A program made the translations under genes and the position numbers. The notes below the pieces were generated by a model, which was given only the letters and a program-made list of their open reading frames with translations, was not told the DNA's origin and did no database searches. A DNA stretch of 64,000 bases from an uncultured Shimia sp. (GTDB lineage Bacteria > Pseudomonadota > Alphaproteobacteria > Rhodobacterales > Rhodobacteraceae). The number at the start of each line of letters is the position of its first letter. Within the stretch, counting starts at the first letter, position 1. Where the stretch lies: NCBI RefSeq assembly GCF_947493595.1, contig NZ_CANLRL010000003.1, positions 310,001-374,000 of the forward strand, given 5' to 3'. Below, piece by piece: positions 8,301-16,504 of the stretch.

Positions 8301-8574
8301 TGGAAAAGCCACGGCGCAGAACCTGAATGGTGCCCTGTTTTGCCAAGGCGGCGTCGAGGCGGGAGAGCAGCGTATCGCGGGCGCGCTCGCCGTTCAGCGC
8401 GACGAGCTTGTCCCATTTCGGCCCTTGGGTCTCTTGGATCCAGGCCTCCAGATCCTCGGTGTAGACGGCGGTGTCCTGGTCAAAGCCTTTGGTGTCGCCA
8501 AGTAGCCAGCCCTGGTCCGTCAGCTTTTTGACGATATAGGCCTCAAGGTGTTTTTCGTGGTGTAAATCGCTCAT
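5341..8574 (-). CDS. hsdR: Type I restriction enzyme, R (endonuclease/translocase) subunit
   Basis: 1077 residues, the usual size for HsdR. An N-terminal PD-(D/E)xK nuclease is visible (D139 in LAIDLGLF; E153 and K155 in VELK). The SF2 motor follows: Walker A SAGSGKTS near 313-320, the DEAH box in IIDEAHTSQTG near 430, and the TATP motif. HsdR binds the HsdM-HsdS methylase, pulls in DNA with ATP hydrolysis and cuts when translocation stalls. The start codon overlaps the hsdS stop by 4 bp. All key motifs are intact, so the system is probably active. Confidence 0.95.
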   Translation of the reverse strand: MSDLHHEKHLEAYIVKKLTDQGWLLGDTKGFDQDTAVYTEDLEAWIQETQGPKWDKLVALNGERARDTLLSRLDAALAKQGTIQVLRRGFSIAGCGQIDMSEAAPEDQRNETIIARYAANRLRVVPQLKYHPGRELAIDLGLFINGLPVATVELKTDFTQSAESAREQYKRDRLPEDPATGRKHPLLTFKRGAIVHFAMSDSEIWMATKLAGENTFFLPFNRGHDGKGGNPPRDDGEYPVAYFWEEICQPDAFLRIFHSFVYVEKKDVVDLKGNWSVKETLIFPRFHQHDAVNKMIADAKEKGPGHAYLCEHSAGSGKTSTIAWTAHDLTKLRQDDGKAVFDTVIIVTDRTVLDGQLQDAVQQIDHRKGMIAAIDRETSSKTKTAQLTEAMLKGVPIIVVTLQTFPHAMEAILTETSLKDRSFAVIIDEAHTSQTGSTASKLQATLALSSAKDTANMTVEELLTEIQKSRARPKNLSHFAFTATPKHSTLMLFGRPQDTSRPAGPDNLPRAFHKYEMRQAIDEGFILDVLKGYVSYKTAFNLGKELEDKKRVDGKAAKRALAKWMSLHPTNVTQKVQFIMEHFRHNVSPLLDGKAKAMVVTSSRAAAVRYKKAFDAFVIANPQYKDVRALVAFSGKLSGKDVMHSDDAQISGDLFVCDDDAEFTESNMNTGVEVKDLRIAFDRPEFRVMLVANKFQTGFDQPKLVAMYVDKKIANEVEIVQTLSRLNRTFPGKEETFVVDFVNDPEAIRAAFKKYDSGAQITEVQDPNVIYDMKDTLDEQGIYSDEDIEAFKVARFETAKTFDTGEEDHHKAMFAATQRPTDLFNARLKALREEAARCEVEFLKATEAGDDASAKKAEHERMQIEESIGRMLEFKSGLARFSRTYTYIAQLLDLGDPSMENFAAFTKLLANRLNGIPPEHVDLRGISLTGYDIKKNDDQGKNGDDPDPNLKPTGPGGSNAPGKLPVYLQELIERLNGIFGEAAPIKDQASFVNQIVSITRENSIVRAQVEENSKDQALKGSLPGAVQGAVVRAMSSNNALATHLLKEDKQGLGILTNLIYDLIKAGKDIDLGELEDV

Positions 8575-9770
8575 GCTGCGGCCCTCACATCAATCTTACC
8601 CGTCACTGCCGCCGTAATGAGCGCCGCGCGTTTTTCTTTTAAAAGCGCGATGGAGCGCTCGGTTTTTTCAATCAGGCCTTCGATGCGCGCTGTTTCGCGA
8701 TCGATATGGCTGAGGATTTCATCCTGCTCTGGCAGTGGGGGAAGGCAAACGCGGATATCGCGGAAGTATTCCCAGTAAAGCCGCATGCGAAAATCGGCGA
8801 TCCCTCTGGAGTATCTTCGTATTTCTTCGGCAGCGCTTTTTGTGTGCAATAGGTGCTCCAAAAACTTGGTTCTGAATTCAGCAATAGGCCGCGCGACAAC
8901 ATAGGCAGGACTAACCAATCCCGACACAGCCACGGCACCAAATGCGCCTTGCCACGCGCGCATCATGTTATAGACAAGGTCGCCCGGTTCAACACCTTGA
9001 TATTTCGTGCGATCTTCGCTCAAGGCGACTTTGCGGTCACGCTCTTCATCGGACAGCTCGCCATCTGACACGCCGTTGTGGATCGACACGGAAAGCACGG
9101 GCAAATCCGGGTCTGGCTTTCGAAAAGCTTCGCGAAACAGCGTAGCGATGCGTGGCGCATCCCAATGCGCTGGGATATCGCCAATCCATTCCACCCGAGA
9201 GGATTTCATTTCGGCGCTTGGGTCCATGCCCTTTGTGACGGCGTGGTCGATGACGGCCGCGCGCTTTTCTTTGAGCAGCGCGATGAAGCGCGTCTTTTTC
9301 TCGACCAAACCGTCAATTTGGCCTGTCTCGCGGTCAAGGTAGTCGGCAATATCGGATTGATCATCTAAAGATGGGAAGTCAATCGCGATAGACCCAAGCT
9401 GGAATTGTGTGAGCTTATCTCTCGTCGAACCATTGATATATTTGGAGTAATCCACCTGGTTTAGAAAATAGACGAGATATCGGTCTTCGATCATCCGGCG
9501 GTCTGGACGCAAAATGTGAATGTGATTGTTGGGCCAAATCGGTCCTTCTGAAACGAATGCTACATCTTTGTCGCGCTCGAAGAAGGGTGCGCCATCTTCA
9601 CCGATCAGAACGACGCGCTCGTCGATAAGCGCTTCATCAACGTAGTCGACGATGCGGTTGGCACCCCAATATGGAACATCGCCCTTGCGCTCGTCTCGTT
9701 CGGTGCCGTTCAGAGGAATTCTGATACGGTCCAGATTTTGTGTCATCCAACGGAGGTTTGCAGTTTTCAT
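8571..9770 (-). CDS. hsdS: Type I restriction enzyme, S (specificity) subunit
   Basis: 399 residues with the two-fold HsdS plan: target-recognition domain 1 (about 1-140), a first helical spacer (LDRETGQIDGLVEKKTRFIA), target-recognition domain 2 (about 195-340), and a second helical spacer (IDRETARIEGLIEKTERSIA). The two spacers are clear internal repeats. HsdS reads a bipartite DNA target and bridges two HsdM subunits. It overlaps hsdM and hsdR by 4 bp each, giving tight translational coupling. Confidence 0.94.
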   Translation of the reverse strand: MKTANLRWMTQNLDRIRIPLNGTERDERKGDVPYWGANRIVDYVDEALIDERVVLIGEDGAPFFERDKDVAFVSEGPIWPNNHIHILRPDRRMIEDRYLVYFLNQVDYSKYINGSTRDKLTQFQLGSIAIDFPSLDDQSDIADYLDRETGQIDGLVEKKTRFIALLKEKRAAVIDHAVTKGMDPSAEMKSSRVEWIGDIPAHWDAPRIATLFREAFRKPDPDLPVLSVSIHNGVSDGELSDEERDRKVALSEDRTKYQGVEPGDLVYNMMRAWQGAFGAVAVSGLVSPAYVVARPIAEFRTKFLEHLLHTKSAAEEIRRYSRGIADFRMRLYWEYFRDIRVCLPPLPEQDEILSHIDRETARIEGLIEKTERSIALLKEKRAALITAAVTGKIDVRAAA

Positions 9771-11809
9771 TCCGTCACCTCTGCCAAAGCTTCAGCGATG
9801 GACGCCTCGATGGCCTTCAGTTCCGCATCGATCTCGTCCAGATCGCGCGGCGGCACGTACTCGTAGAAATAGCGGTTGAAGTTGATCTCATAGCCGACAA
9901 TCCCGATGTCGCCGTCGGTCTCGTCCACGAAGGTCTCGTCGATATAGGCGTCATGGGCGTGGGGCGTGACCTCGGTTTCGAGGTAGTCATGGATATCGGT
10001 GCCCATGGGCACGTTTTCGTAATCCGTCAGATCATCGTCGGGGATCAGGTTGCCCTTCTTGTCCTTCACCGGGTCCAGATCTTCATCCCGCACGCCAAAG
10101 GTCTTTTGAAACGCCTTGATCAGCGCGGCGTCGGCTTTGCCGAGGCTCGCGTCTTTTTTCGCGGCGGCCTTGGCAAAGCTGTCGATCCAGTGCCAATCAT
10201 GGTCGGTGCCTGCATGCTCCGCCAACACTTCGCGCCAGCCTTGCCGCTGATCATCGGTGCGCTTTTCCCAAGCCTTGTGTTCGTCCAGCGCCTCGAACCC
10301 TGCATCTGACACAATGATCTTGTGGCGCAGCGGGCGCAGAACCTTGATGCGGCGATAGCCAAAGTCCTGCGCGTCGAGGATAAGGCTTTTCTTAGTCGGC
10401 TCGAAGTCGGCGTAAAGCTGAACGATATCGCGGATTTGGTCCTCCCCGATCTTGCGCCGCTTGTTGCCCTCGCTCTTGCGGAGCGGTTCATACATCTCGG
10501 TCGCGTCAATCAGCTGAACCTTGCCGCGCCGGTCAGCGGGCTTGCGGTTGGACAGAACCCAGATGTAGGTGCCAATGCCCGTGCGGAAGAAAATCTCGGT
10601 CGGCAGGGCGATGATGGCCTCGACCACGTCTTGCTCTAGCAGATGGCGGCGGATTTCGGATTCACCCTGACCAGCGTTGCCGTTGAAGAGGGGAGAGCCC
10701 GACAGCACGATCGCCGCGCGCCCGCCGCCCTTCGCGGGGTCTTCAAGCTTGCTGAGCAGGTGCAGCAGGAACAGCATCGAGCCATCGCTGACGCGCGGCA
10801 GCTTGGGGCCAAAGCGCCCCTCAAATCTCTGGTCGCGGTGTTCGCGCACGACGTCGGCCTGGTCCAATTCCCACTTCTTGCCAAAGGGCGGGTTGGAAAC
10901 GCAGTAGTGGAATTTGTCGTGGCGGAATTTGTCGGCCGAGAGCGTACTGCCCAGCTTGATGTTCTGTGACAGGTCGCGGCCGGGGTCGGACTTGAGCGTC
11001 TTCAGAAGCATGCTCGCCAGACAGACGGCGTGAGTTTCAGATTCCAGTTCCTGGCCGTAGGGAACAAGCGTCGGGGCCGTTCCATAACGATCCTGCAACG
11101 ACTGCACGTGCTCCATGCCGTCGGAAACAAAGCCGCCTGTGCCGATCGTCGGGTCATAAAGCGTGCGGATGATGCCGGGGTTGTCGATGAACATCTGGTC
11201 ATCGGGTTCGAGCAAAAGCTCGATGCCCAGGTGGACCACGTCGCGGGGCGTCATGAAATCCTCGGCCGCTTCGTTCACCTCGGCCCCGAACCGGCGGATC
11301 AGGTGTTCATAGACGTTGGACATGGTCCGCTCGGGAACGGCGTCGGGATGCAGGTCGATGGCGGCGAAGTTCTGGCAGATCTTGTAGAGAACGCCCTTCT
11401 TGTCCATCTGGCTGATCGTGTTGATGAAATCGAACTGTTCGAAGATCACGCGGGCATTGCCGGAGAACTTCGCGATGTAGTCCTCAAGGTTCTGGCGGGT
11501 GCGGCCAGACCCGAGCGTTTCCAGGCTGTAGCTTGACGTGTTGTAAAAGGGGTAGCCGGTTGCCTGACGCAGGATGACATCGACGTCGAGCCCGTTTTCG
11601 ACGGCCATTTTGTGCATTTTGGCGGCTTCTTCACGAGTAGGCTCAAGGACGCATTCCAGGCGGCGGAGAAGCGTGAACGGCAGGATGATCTTGCCGAAAT
11701 CGACGTGTTTGAAGTTGCCCCAAAGGTCATCCGCGTTCTTCCAAATGAAGTCCGCGAGCGACGTGTGGGTGTTGTTGGCTTTTGCTGTGGTTGATGTCTG
11801 TGTGTTCAA
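9767..11809 (-). CDS. hsdM: Type I restriction enzyme, M (adenine methyltransferase) subunit
   Basis: 680 residues, somewhat longer than many HsdM proteins because of a C-terminal extension rich in charged residues. The N-terminal helical domain (ADFIWKNADDLWGNF) is typical. The SAM-binding motif DPTIGTGGF (near residue 220) and the catalytic motif NPPFGKKW (near 308) are intact. The product methylates adenine at sites chosen by HsdS, protecting host DNA. The gene begins 78 bp after the degenerate methylase-like gene and overlaps hsdS by 4 bp. Confidence 0.95.
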   Translation of the reverse strand: MNTQTSTTAKANNTHTSLADFIWKNADDLWGNFKHVDFGKIILPFTLLRRLECVLEPTREEAAKMHKMAVENGLDVDVILRQATGYPFYNTSSYSLETLGSGRTRQNLEDYIAKFSGNARVIFEQFDFINTISQMDKKGVLYKICQNFAAIDLHPDAVPERTMSNVYEHLIRRFGAEVNEAAEDFMTPRDVVHLGIELLLEPDDQMFIDNPGIIRTLYDPTIGTGGFVSDGMEHVQSLQDRYGTAPTLVPYGQELESETHAVCLASMLLKTLKSDPGRDLSQNIKLGSTLSADKFRHDKFHYCVSNPPFGKKWELDQADVVREHRDQRFEGRFGPKLPRVSDGSMLFLLHLLSKLEDPAKGGGRAAIVLSGSPLFNGNAGQGESEIRRHLLEQDVVEAIIALPTEIFFRTGIGTYIWVLSNRKPADRRGKVQLIDATEMYEPLRKSEGNKRRKIGEDQIRDIVQLYADFEPTKKSLILDAQDFGYRRIKVLRPLRHKIIVSDAGFEALDEHKAWEKRTDDQRQGWREVLAEHAGTDHDWHWIDSFAKAAAKKDASLGKADAALIKAFQKTFGVRDEDLDPVKDKKGNLIPDDDLTDYENVPMGTDIHDYLETEVTPHAHDAYIDETFVDETDGDIGIVGYEINFNRYFYEYVPPRDLDEIDAELKAIEASIAEALAEVTE

Positions 11810-11887
11810 GGTTCAGTCTCGTTCTGATTGGGTGCTGCACGCTTGGCGTGAAAATGAATTGAATTGGTTTGGGTTGGAGGCGGGAGG

Positions 11888-13591
11888 TCAGGGCATGTCT
11901 CGGTTCAGCTCTCTGCTAGGCCAGGAGCTTGTTCGCTCGGCTTCAATCTCGGCTAAGATTGTCTCGATCTGAGCATGCCGCTCTTGCCTCCGTTTGAATG
12001 TGAGTTCTGCACGTTCAGCTTCTTTTTCGGACGGGATTGGAACTCGGAAGGCCTTCAGATCTTTGATAGCGATGGATTGGATCCCTGAACCGCCAGCAAG
12101 TGTACGGAGTGCTTCAACAACAGTTGGGCTTGCCAGGTACTCATAGAGAACAACACCGGAAACTCCCCCGCGTTTTGGGCGCAGGATCATGAAGGATTGG
12201 CCTGCTGTCCAAAACCCATCTTCGTCACTTGTCGGCGCATCGGCGGGGACGAGGCCTGCCGTGCCGATCGTACCTTTCACGGACAGGATGACATCGCCAG
12301 GAAGCAACCGTTGGTTTCGAGCCTTGCGCATTTGCGCACGTTCTAGCGTCGATATTTTGTGCGGTTGTGTCAGGAGGCCGTGCTGGCTCACATCGGCGGG
12401 CGATGCTTCGAAGATAGTGAATTCGCCATCTTCTGCTTTGCCCAGACTTAGAGGGCGGATCAGTTCGACCGCATCTTGCAACTCAATCGTGCGCGAGCGC
12501 TCCAGAAAGCCTTCCAGCGCGACTGCCGCTGGCGGGAGCAGATACCGGTTGATGCTCAGGATGAAGTCTTTCTCTTTGATCTCCTCGAGTGAGACGTCCT
12601 TGGCGAAGGTTTCATCGGTTGCGGTGCTTTCCTCCAAGTAGCGGGCCCAGTTCGTACCGGGCAGTATTTCAGGGCGACCCCTAACTGTCCTTCCGGAGAA
12701 GCTTGGATGAGAAAGATCAAGCATTCTGACCTTGGAACCATCCATGTTGGAAGAGGTGAGAACCAAAACATCGGTGTCCATCATTGTGTTTGGGAAAATC
12801 ATGCCGCCAGGAACCGCAAGTACGCCTTTCAGGCGGCCGGACGCAACGAGCGCTTCGCGCGCTAGGGGCTCAACGCCAACGCCTCGATACATTAGCCCGT
12901 CTGGAACACAGAGGATGGTTTGGCCGGTCGACTGTGCAAGCGCATCGGCTAAAGCGAGCACATCTTCGGTTAGGCGCTTTTTTCCCTCTTCCGCGTCTAA
13001 TATCGCAAGTGTGCGTCGCGGAATCTGGCTGGTGTTCATGGGCTTGGATCCGAAAGGAGGAAAGGCCACTTCTGCTTCAAATTTGGTGGTATCTGTACGT
13101 GCGAGAGGATCGGCGAATTGGACCTGCAATTTGCACTCCAAGAGAACGGCAAGGCTTTGTGCAAAGCCACAAATGTCTCTATTTTGCGATAGGAAGAGCA
13201 CTTCCTTGCCGCGTATTGCCAGCAAGAGTGCTGTGTGGAGGGAGGCCTCGAACGAGCAGCGTACGGAACTCGCGCTATCAACAAATTCTGCAAAGCGCTT
13301 TGCTGGTGTTTCGAGCAGCCATGGATCGTGCCGCCCATGACTAGATGCGATCAATTCGTCAATCGCGGACAGGCGCTCCGTAGGCGAAAGGTCAAGAAGT
13401 GCTCGAGTGGCTTCATCAAGAGCTTTCCCGCCTGCATGTTCACTTGCGGCCTCCAAACCAATAGGGGGGGACAACGAGTTTTCAAGGTTCAAACGGGATG
13501 CGCCGCTGAATGCCAAAATATGCGCTGCATTTTGGAGGCCGGACACTTCCCGCATAGTTGAGAGGAATTGCCACGGATTGAGCTTGGTCAT
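11888..13591 (-). CDS. Degenerate N6-methyltransferase joined to an HsdS-like recognition domain
   Basis: 567 residues from ATG 13591 (AAGGGG six bases upstream; a TTG two codons earlier is less likely). The middle part follows an adenine methylase fold, but the catalytic NPPF is changed to FPPF (near residue 183) and no DPxxGTGGF SAM motif is found. About residues 360-540 look like a type I target-recognition domain (GDVILSVKGTIGTAGLV, then a spacer ending in a coiled coil). It lies upstream of and in line with hsdM. Seen: loss of key motifs and the joined domain. Inference: a non-catalytic DNA-reading partner of the type I complex or of the neighbouring nuclease. Confidence 0.65.
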   Translation of the reverse strand: MTKLNPWQFLSTMREVSGLQNAAHILAFSGASRLNLENSLSPPIGLEAASEHAGGKALDEATRALLDLSPTERLSAIDELIASSHGRHDPWLLETPAKRFAEFVDSASSVRCSFEASLHTALLLAIRGKEVLFLSQNRDICGFAQSLAVLLECKLQVQFADPLARTDTTKFEAEVAFPPFGSKPMNTSQIPRRTLAILDAEEGKKRLTEDVLALADALAQSTGQTILCVPDGLMYRGVGVEPLAREALVASGRLKGVLAVPGGMIFPNTMMDTDVLVLTSSNMDGSKVRMLDLSHPSFSGRTVRGRPEILPGTNWARYLEESTATDETFAKDVSLEEIKEKDFILSINRYLLPPAAVALEGFLERSRTIELQDAVELIRPLSLGKAEDGEFTIFEASPADVSQHGLLTQPHKISTLERAQMRKARNQRLLPGDVILSVKGTIGTAGLVPADAPTSDEDGFWTAGQSFMILRPKRGGVSGVVLYEYLASPTVVEALRTLAGGSGIQSIAIKDLKAFRVPIPSEKEAERAELTFKRRQERHAQIETILAEIEAERTSSWPSRELNRDMP

Positions 13592-13601
13592 TTTCAACCC
13601 C

Positions 13602-13874
13602 TTATTTTTTTGACGCCGGACGTGCGAAACTGCCCGTGTTGTATGTCGTCACCTGGCAGTCGCCCGCAACGACGACTGTGATCCCGCCCTTGCACTTGGC
13701 GCGCTCAAGGAGCTTCAGCGTTTGGCGAAGTTCGGCCGCGACTTCGTCGCAGTCCTTGCGGCGCAACACGATTTTGTCGCCTTCAAAAACGCCATGTTCC
13801 AACGCAAGGTCTACCATCTGCTTGTTGATGCCGCGCTGGTTCATTCTGCAATCCATGTGGTTTGTGACTTGCAT
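13602..13874 (-). CDS. DUF4258 family small protein
   Basis: 90 residues from ATG 13874, with AGGAG seven bases upstream. The pattern (HMDCRMNQRGINKQMVDLAL early, VVVAGDCQVTTYN late) matches DUF4258, a small fold related to RelE/BrnT-like toxins and often found beside defence or toxin-antitoxin genes. It sits only 10 bp before the degenerate methylase-like gene in the leftward operon. No biochemical role can be read from the sequence. Possibilities are a small toxin-like or RNA-binding accessory of the restriction locus. Confidence 0.6.
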   Translation of the reverse strand: MQVTNHMDCRMNQRGINKQMVDLALEHGVFEGDKIVLRRKDCDEVAAELRQTLKLLERAKCKGGITVVVAGDCQVTTYNTGSFARPASKK

Positions 13875-13960
13875 CGACTTGCTCCTCTTGATGATAAAGA
13901 GATACGAGCTCCTGATTTGAAAATCAACCCCTTATTTTATATTTTTGTCGCGAGGCCCTG

Positions 13961-14878
13961 TTAGGGCGAGGCGCTAGCTTCAGCTTGTTGCCAGTCGTGA
14001 TACGTCTGCTTCGAACCCTTGACCTTCCACTCCAGGCGTCCGTTGCTGTTTCGGTCCAGGACGACAGCAGCGGCGGCTGAAGGACTGTTGAATGACCAAG
14101 GTTTCGTGAAGCGGAGTTTTTGATTGCCGTCGGCGACCAGAGTGCCGTCGGATATGAGCTTTTCCTTCAAGCTGCCATAGCTTTGTTGGACATAGCCGGT
14201 CTCGGTGAGCGCCTCAGACCCTTCCAGTACAACAAATTCACCATCTTCCTCGACAGCGGTCGCTTTGACACCGCTCTTGTGGCGGATCTCAAACTGCACT
14301 TCACCTGCGGTTCGTTCGTCGACTGGCTTCGCTGTCTGTGTCACCGCGCGCGGTTGTGGCTTGAGCATATCCAGGCCGATTACGGGCAGGATGATCCGCA
14401 GGTTCGATAGAAACTGCTCCATGTTGGCTACGTCGGCCTCGGGCAATCGCCGCCTGCTGGTGTCCGGCTGCGTGCCATTGTCCAACGTGACGCGGCCTGC
14501 TTGGGCCGCTTGTTCAATGAGCCGCGCCTCCAGGTATTCCGCGTGCCCTTTGGAAAGGTCATCGTCACTTGTCGTGATGGTGATGGCCGTTTCCCAGAAA
14601 TCTCTTTTGATCGCGCTTTGCTTGATCCTCTCAGCTACGGAATTTCCGGAGCCAATATAGGTGCGGGTTGCACCGGCTTTTTCGGGATCAGGACCCGATA
14701 GGATATAGATACCGGTCCGATCAACTTCTTCACGAGTGGTCAGGTCGCCGAAAGCTGAAGCGCCGCTTACAAAAAGCAAACCTGTCCAACCATGGATTGT
14801 CGCTTTTCGTAGCCCAGTTGGCTTTCCGTCGACGAGAAAAAGCTGGATTGTTCGACCGAATGAACCCTCTGCTGGCAC
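13961..14878 (-). CDS. GIY-YIG nuclease with C-terminal DUF4357 (RAMA-like) domain
   Basis: 305 residues from GTG 14878, with AGGGG well placed upstream. About residues 50-140 carry a GIY-YIG nuclease: TGIYILSG, then TRTYIGSGNSVAERIKQS, with a later glutamate in YLEARLIEQA. The last 80 residues (ETGYVQQSYGSLKEKLISDG, then the SPSAAAAVVL segment and a W near the end) match DUF4357, a fold thought to bind modified DNA or protein. Such genes often accompany type I restriction operons. It is the first gene of the six-gene leftward operon. Its target is unknown; cutting modified DNA is one possibility. Confidence 0.72.
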   Translation of the reverse strand: MPAEGSFGRTIQLFLVDGKPTGLRKATIHGWTGLLFVSGASAFGDLTTREEVDRTGIYILSGPDPEKAGATRTYIGSGNSVAERIKQSAIKRDFWETAITITTSDDDLSKGHAEYLEARLIEQAAQAGRVTLDNGTQPDTSRRRLPEADVANMEQFLSNLRIILPVIGLDMLKPQPRAVTQTAKPVDERTAGEVQFEIRHKSGVKATAVEEDGEFVVLEGSEALTETGYVQQSYGSLKEKLISDGTLVADGNQKLRFTKPWSFNSPSAAAAVVLDRNSNGRLEWKVKGSKQTYHDWQQAEASASP

Positions 14879-14951
14879 GATTTTTCCCCTGAAAACATGA
14901 TTCTAATAATTTCTTGTACAGCACACTTTAACCACGAAATTACATGATTGT

Positions 14952-14970
14952 CGTCCCGTCGGGACGGCTT
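14952..14970. terminator. Short GC-rich hairpin between the restriction operon and the ArdC leader
   Basis: CGTCCCG (14952-14958) and CGGGACG (14960-14966) form a perfect 7-bp stem followed rightward by GCTTTT. It may insulate the divergent units or belong to the leader structure that begins a few bases later. No long T tract is present, so the terminator call is weak. Confidence 0.35.
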
Positions 14971-14974
14971 TTGC

Positions 14975-15356
14975 AAACGGACTGCACCGGAGCTCAACGG
15001 GCTGTTGGCCCGCTCACCCCGATCCAGACATCATTCTTATCGCTTGGTCCGCCCAACATCCCTAACCGTGGCGGTCAACCTTAGTCCATCCCCAAAATCA
15101 GCCACCAATTTCCCCTGTCTCGCAGGCGAGCCATTCCTCGCGAGGCAAATTGGCGTCTGATTTTGGCGCAGACATTTTCTTCGCAAATGTGGCCGATTGA
15201 CAGCCCCGTTCAGGGCCGTGGGTCGGGCTTTGCCCTCTCCCACTCTGTTCCGCCGAATACATGCGTATTCGGTCAGATCAGGTGGCCGAGGCGCAGCCCA
15301 TCGGCGGAAGGGGGCGCGAAGCCTCACCCGCGTCACTTTGATCGAGGAGGCCACAA
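14975..15356 (+). repeat. Structured leader repeat, copy A, upstream of ardC
   Basis: A 382-bp untranslated region sharing ordered blocks with 16505-16860: AAACGGACTG at the start, CCCGCTCACC, GGTCCGCCCAACATCCCT, a 43-base identical core (15239-15281), GCAGCCCATCGGCGGAAGGGG, and GAGGAGGCCACAAATGG at the start codon. Hairpins: GGGC-TTT-GCCC within GTGGG/CCCAC; CCGAATAC (15253-15260) with GTATTCGG (15265-15272); and an outer pair TTCCGCCGA (15248-15256) with TCGGCGGAA (15301-15309), which competes with the second. The likely role is a special promoter or leader for early expression in the recipient. Confidence 0.8.
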
Positions 15357-16235
15357 ATGGCACCGAAGTTTGATGTTTATGCCCATGTCACCGACACTAT
15401 TATTGCAGAGATCGAGGCGGGCACGCCGCCATGGCGCAAGCCGTGGACCGGGAGTGCGTCCGGCATTGCCCTGCCGACGCGGCACAACGGCGAGGAGTAT
15501 CGCGGGATTAACATCCTGATGCTCTGGGTCATGGCGGCCAAGCATGGTTATGCGTCCAGCCGCTGGATGACCTACAAGCAGGCTCAAGAGCTGGGCGGCC
15601 AAGTCCGCAAAGGCGAAACGTCGTCGACCGTGGTCAAATACGGGACGTTCACCCGAGAAAATGAACTGGGCATTGAGGAAGAACTGCCCTATGCGCGAGC
15701 ATACCGCGTCTTCAACGCGGATCAGATCGAAGGTTTGCCGGAAGACTACTACATCCGTCCCGAGGCCCCGCGCGATCTTGGCACTGAGGTTGATCCCGAG
15801 CTTGAGGCGTTTTTTGCTCGCACGGGTGCGGAGATCGTGACCACCGATGAGCCGCGAGCCTATTACAGCCCGGCCAAGGATCACATCCATATGCCGCCCG
15901 TGGCGACCTTCCTTAGTGCGAAAGGGTATTTCGCGACCCTTGCCCATGAATCAATCCACTGGACCGGTAGCGAAAAGCGGCTTGAGCGGATCAAGAAATT
16001 TGCGAACCGCGAGGCCTATGCCTTTGAGGAGCTGGTGGCGGAAATTGGTGCTTGTTTCCTTGGTGCTCAGATCGGCGTCGCGCCGGAATTCGACCAAAGC
16101 GCCGCCTATGTTGAAGGGTGGTTGAAAGCGCTCAAAGAAGACAAACGGGCGATTTTTCGCGCGGCGTCCGAGGCACAGAAGGCAGCCGATTTTGTCCTGG
16201 CAGCCGCAGGTCAATCGAAAGCGGCGGCAGCATGA
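15357..16235 (+). CDS. ardC: ArdC-family antirestriction protein (ssDNA-binding plus metalloprotease-like domain)
   Basis: 292 residues. Residues 1-130 match the ArdC N-terminal domain that binds single-stranded DNA (GTPPWRKPW, YRGINILMLW, SRWMTYKQAQELG, then the KGETSSTVVKYG segment). Residues 195-230 carry a zinc-protease-like HESIH motif (H197, E198, H201) with glutamates at 224-225. ArdC of IncW plasmids protects incoming single-stranded DNA from restriction. The ribosome site GAGGAGG is identical to that of the gene at 16861. It overlaps the next gene by 4 bp. Its place upstream of the candidate oriT and its repeated leader fit early expression after transfer. Confidence 0.9.
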   Translation: MAPKFDVYAHVTDTIIAEIEAGTPPWRKPWTGSASGIALPTRHNGEEYRGINILMLWVMAAKHGYASSRWMTYKQAQELGGQVRKGETSSTVVKYGTFTRENELGIEEELPYARAYRVFNADQIEGLPEDYYIRPEAPRDLGTEVDPELEAFFARTGAEIVTTDEPRAYYSPAKDHIHMPPVATFLSAKGYFATLAHESIHWTGSEKRLERIKKFANREAYAFEELVAEIGACFLGAQIGVAPEFDQSAAYVEGWLKALKEDKRAIFRAASEAQKAADFVLAAAGQSKAAAA

Positions 16236-16411
16236 ACGGCCCCGCAATTCTACCCCCGATGACGTGCCGCAAATGCGGCGCGTCAAATCCGGTGATCTTT
16301 CTTGCGCCGGTCATCGTGAAAGGCAGTTGCACCTGCATTTGCTTGGATTGCGCAGAGGCGCGCAAATGGCTGGATCCTGACGGCAACTTGAAAGCCGGTG
16401 TTGAGCTTTGA
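16232..16411 (+). CDS. Small zinc-ribbon-like protein coupled to ArdC
   Basis: 59 residues, starting at an ATG that overlaps the ardC stop by 4 bp. Two cysteine pairs, CRKCG (near residues 10-14) and CICLDC (33-38), suggest a zinc ribbon. It has no signal or membrane segment. Translational coupling to ardC and its leading-region position suggest a role with ArdC in the first moments after transfer, perhaps binding single-stranded DNA. No named family is recognised. Confidence 0.65.
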   Translation: MNGPAILPPMTCRKCGASNPVIFLAPVIVKGSCTCICLDCAEARKWLDPDGNLKAGVEL

Positions 16412-16504
16412 GCACCTACGTCCCGCCTCATGTGGCGGGGCGTAGGCCTCGGGCGATGAAATGAGAAATTGAGGCCCGTGCTGCTGCGCACAGGCCGCTC
16501 TGAG

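Noticed and set aside
7036..8505. Long rightward reading frame (489 codons) opposite hsdR
   Set aside because: It is antisense to the intact, motif-complete hsdR. High G+C with strong third-position bias creates such mirror frames. It shows no domain and no ribosome site.
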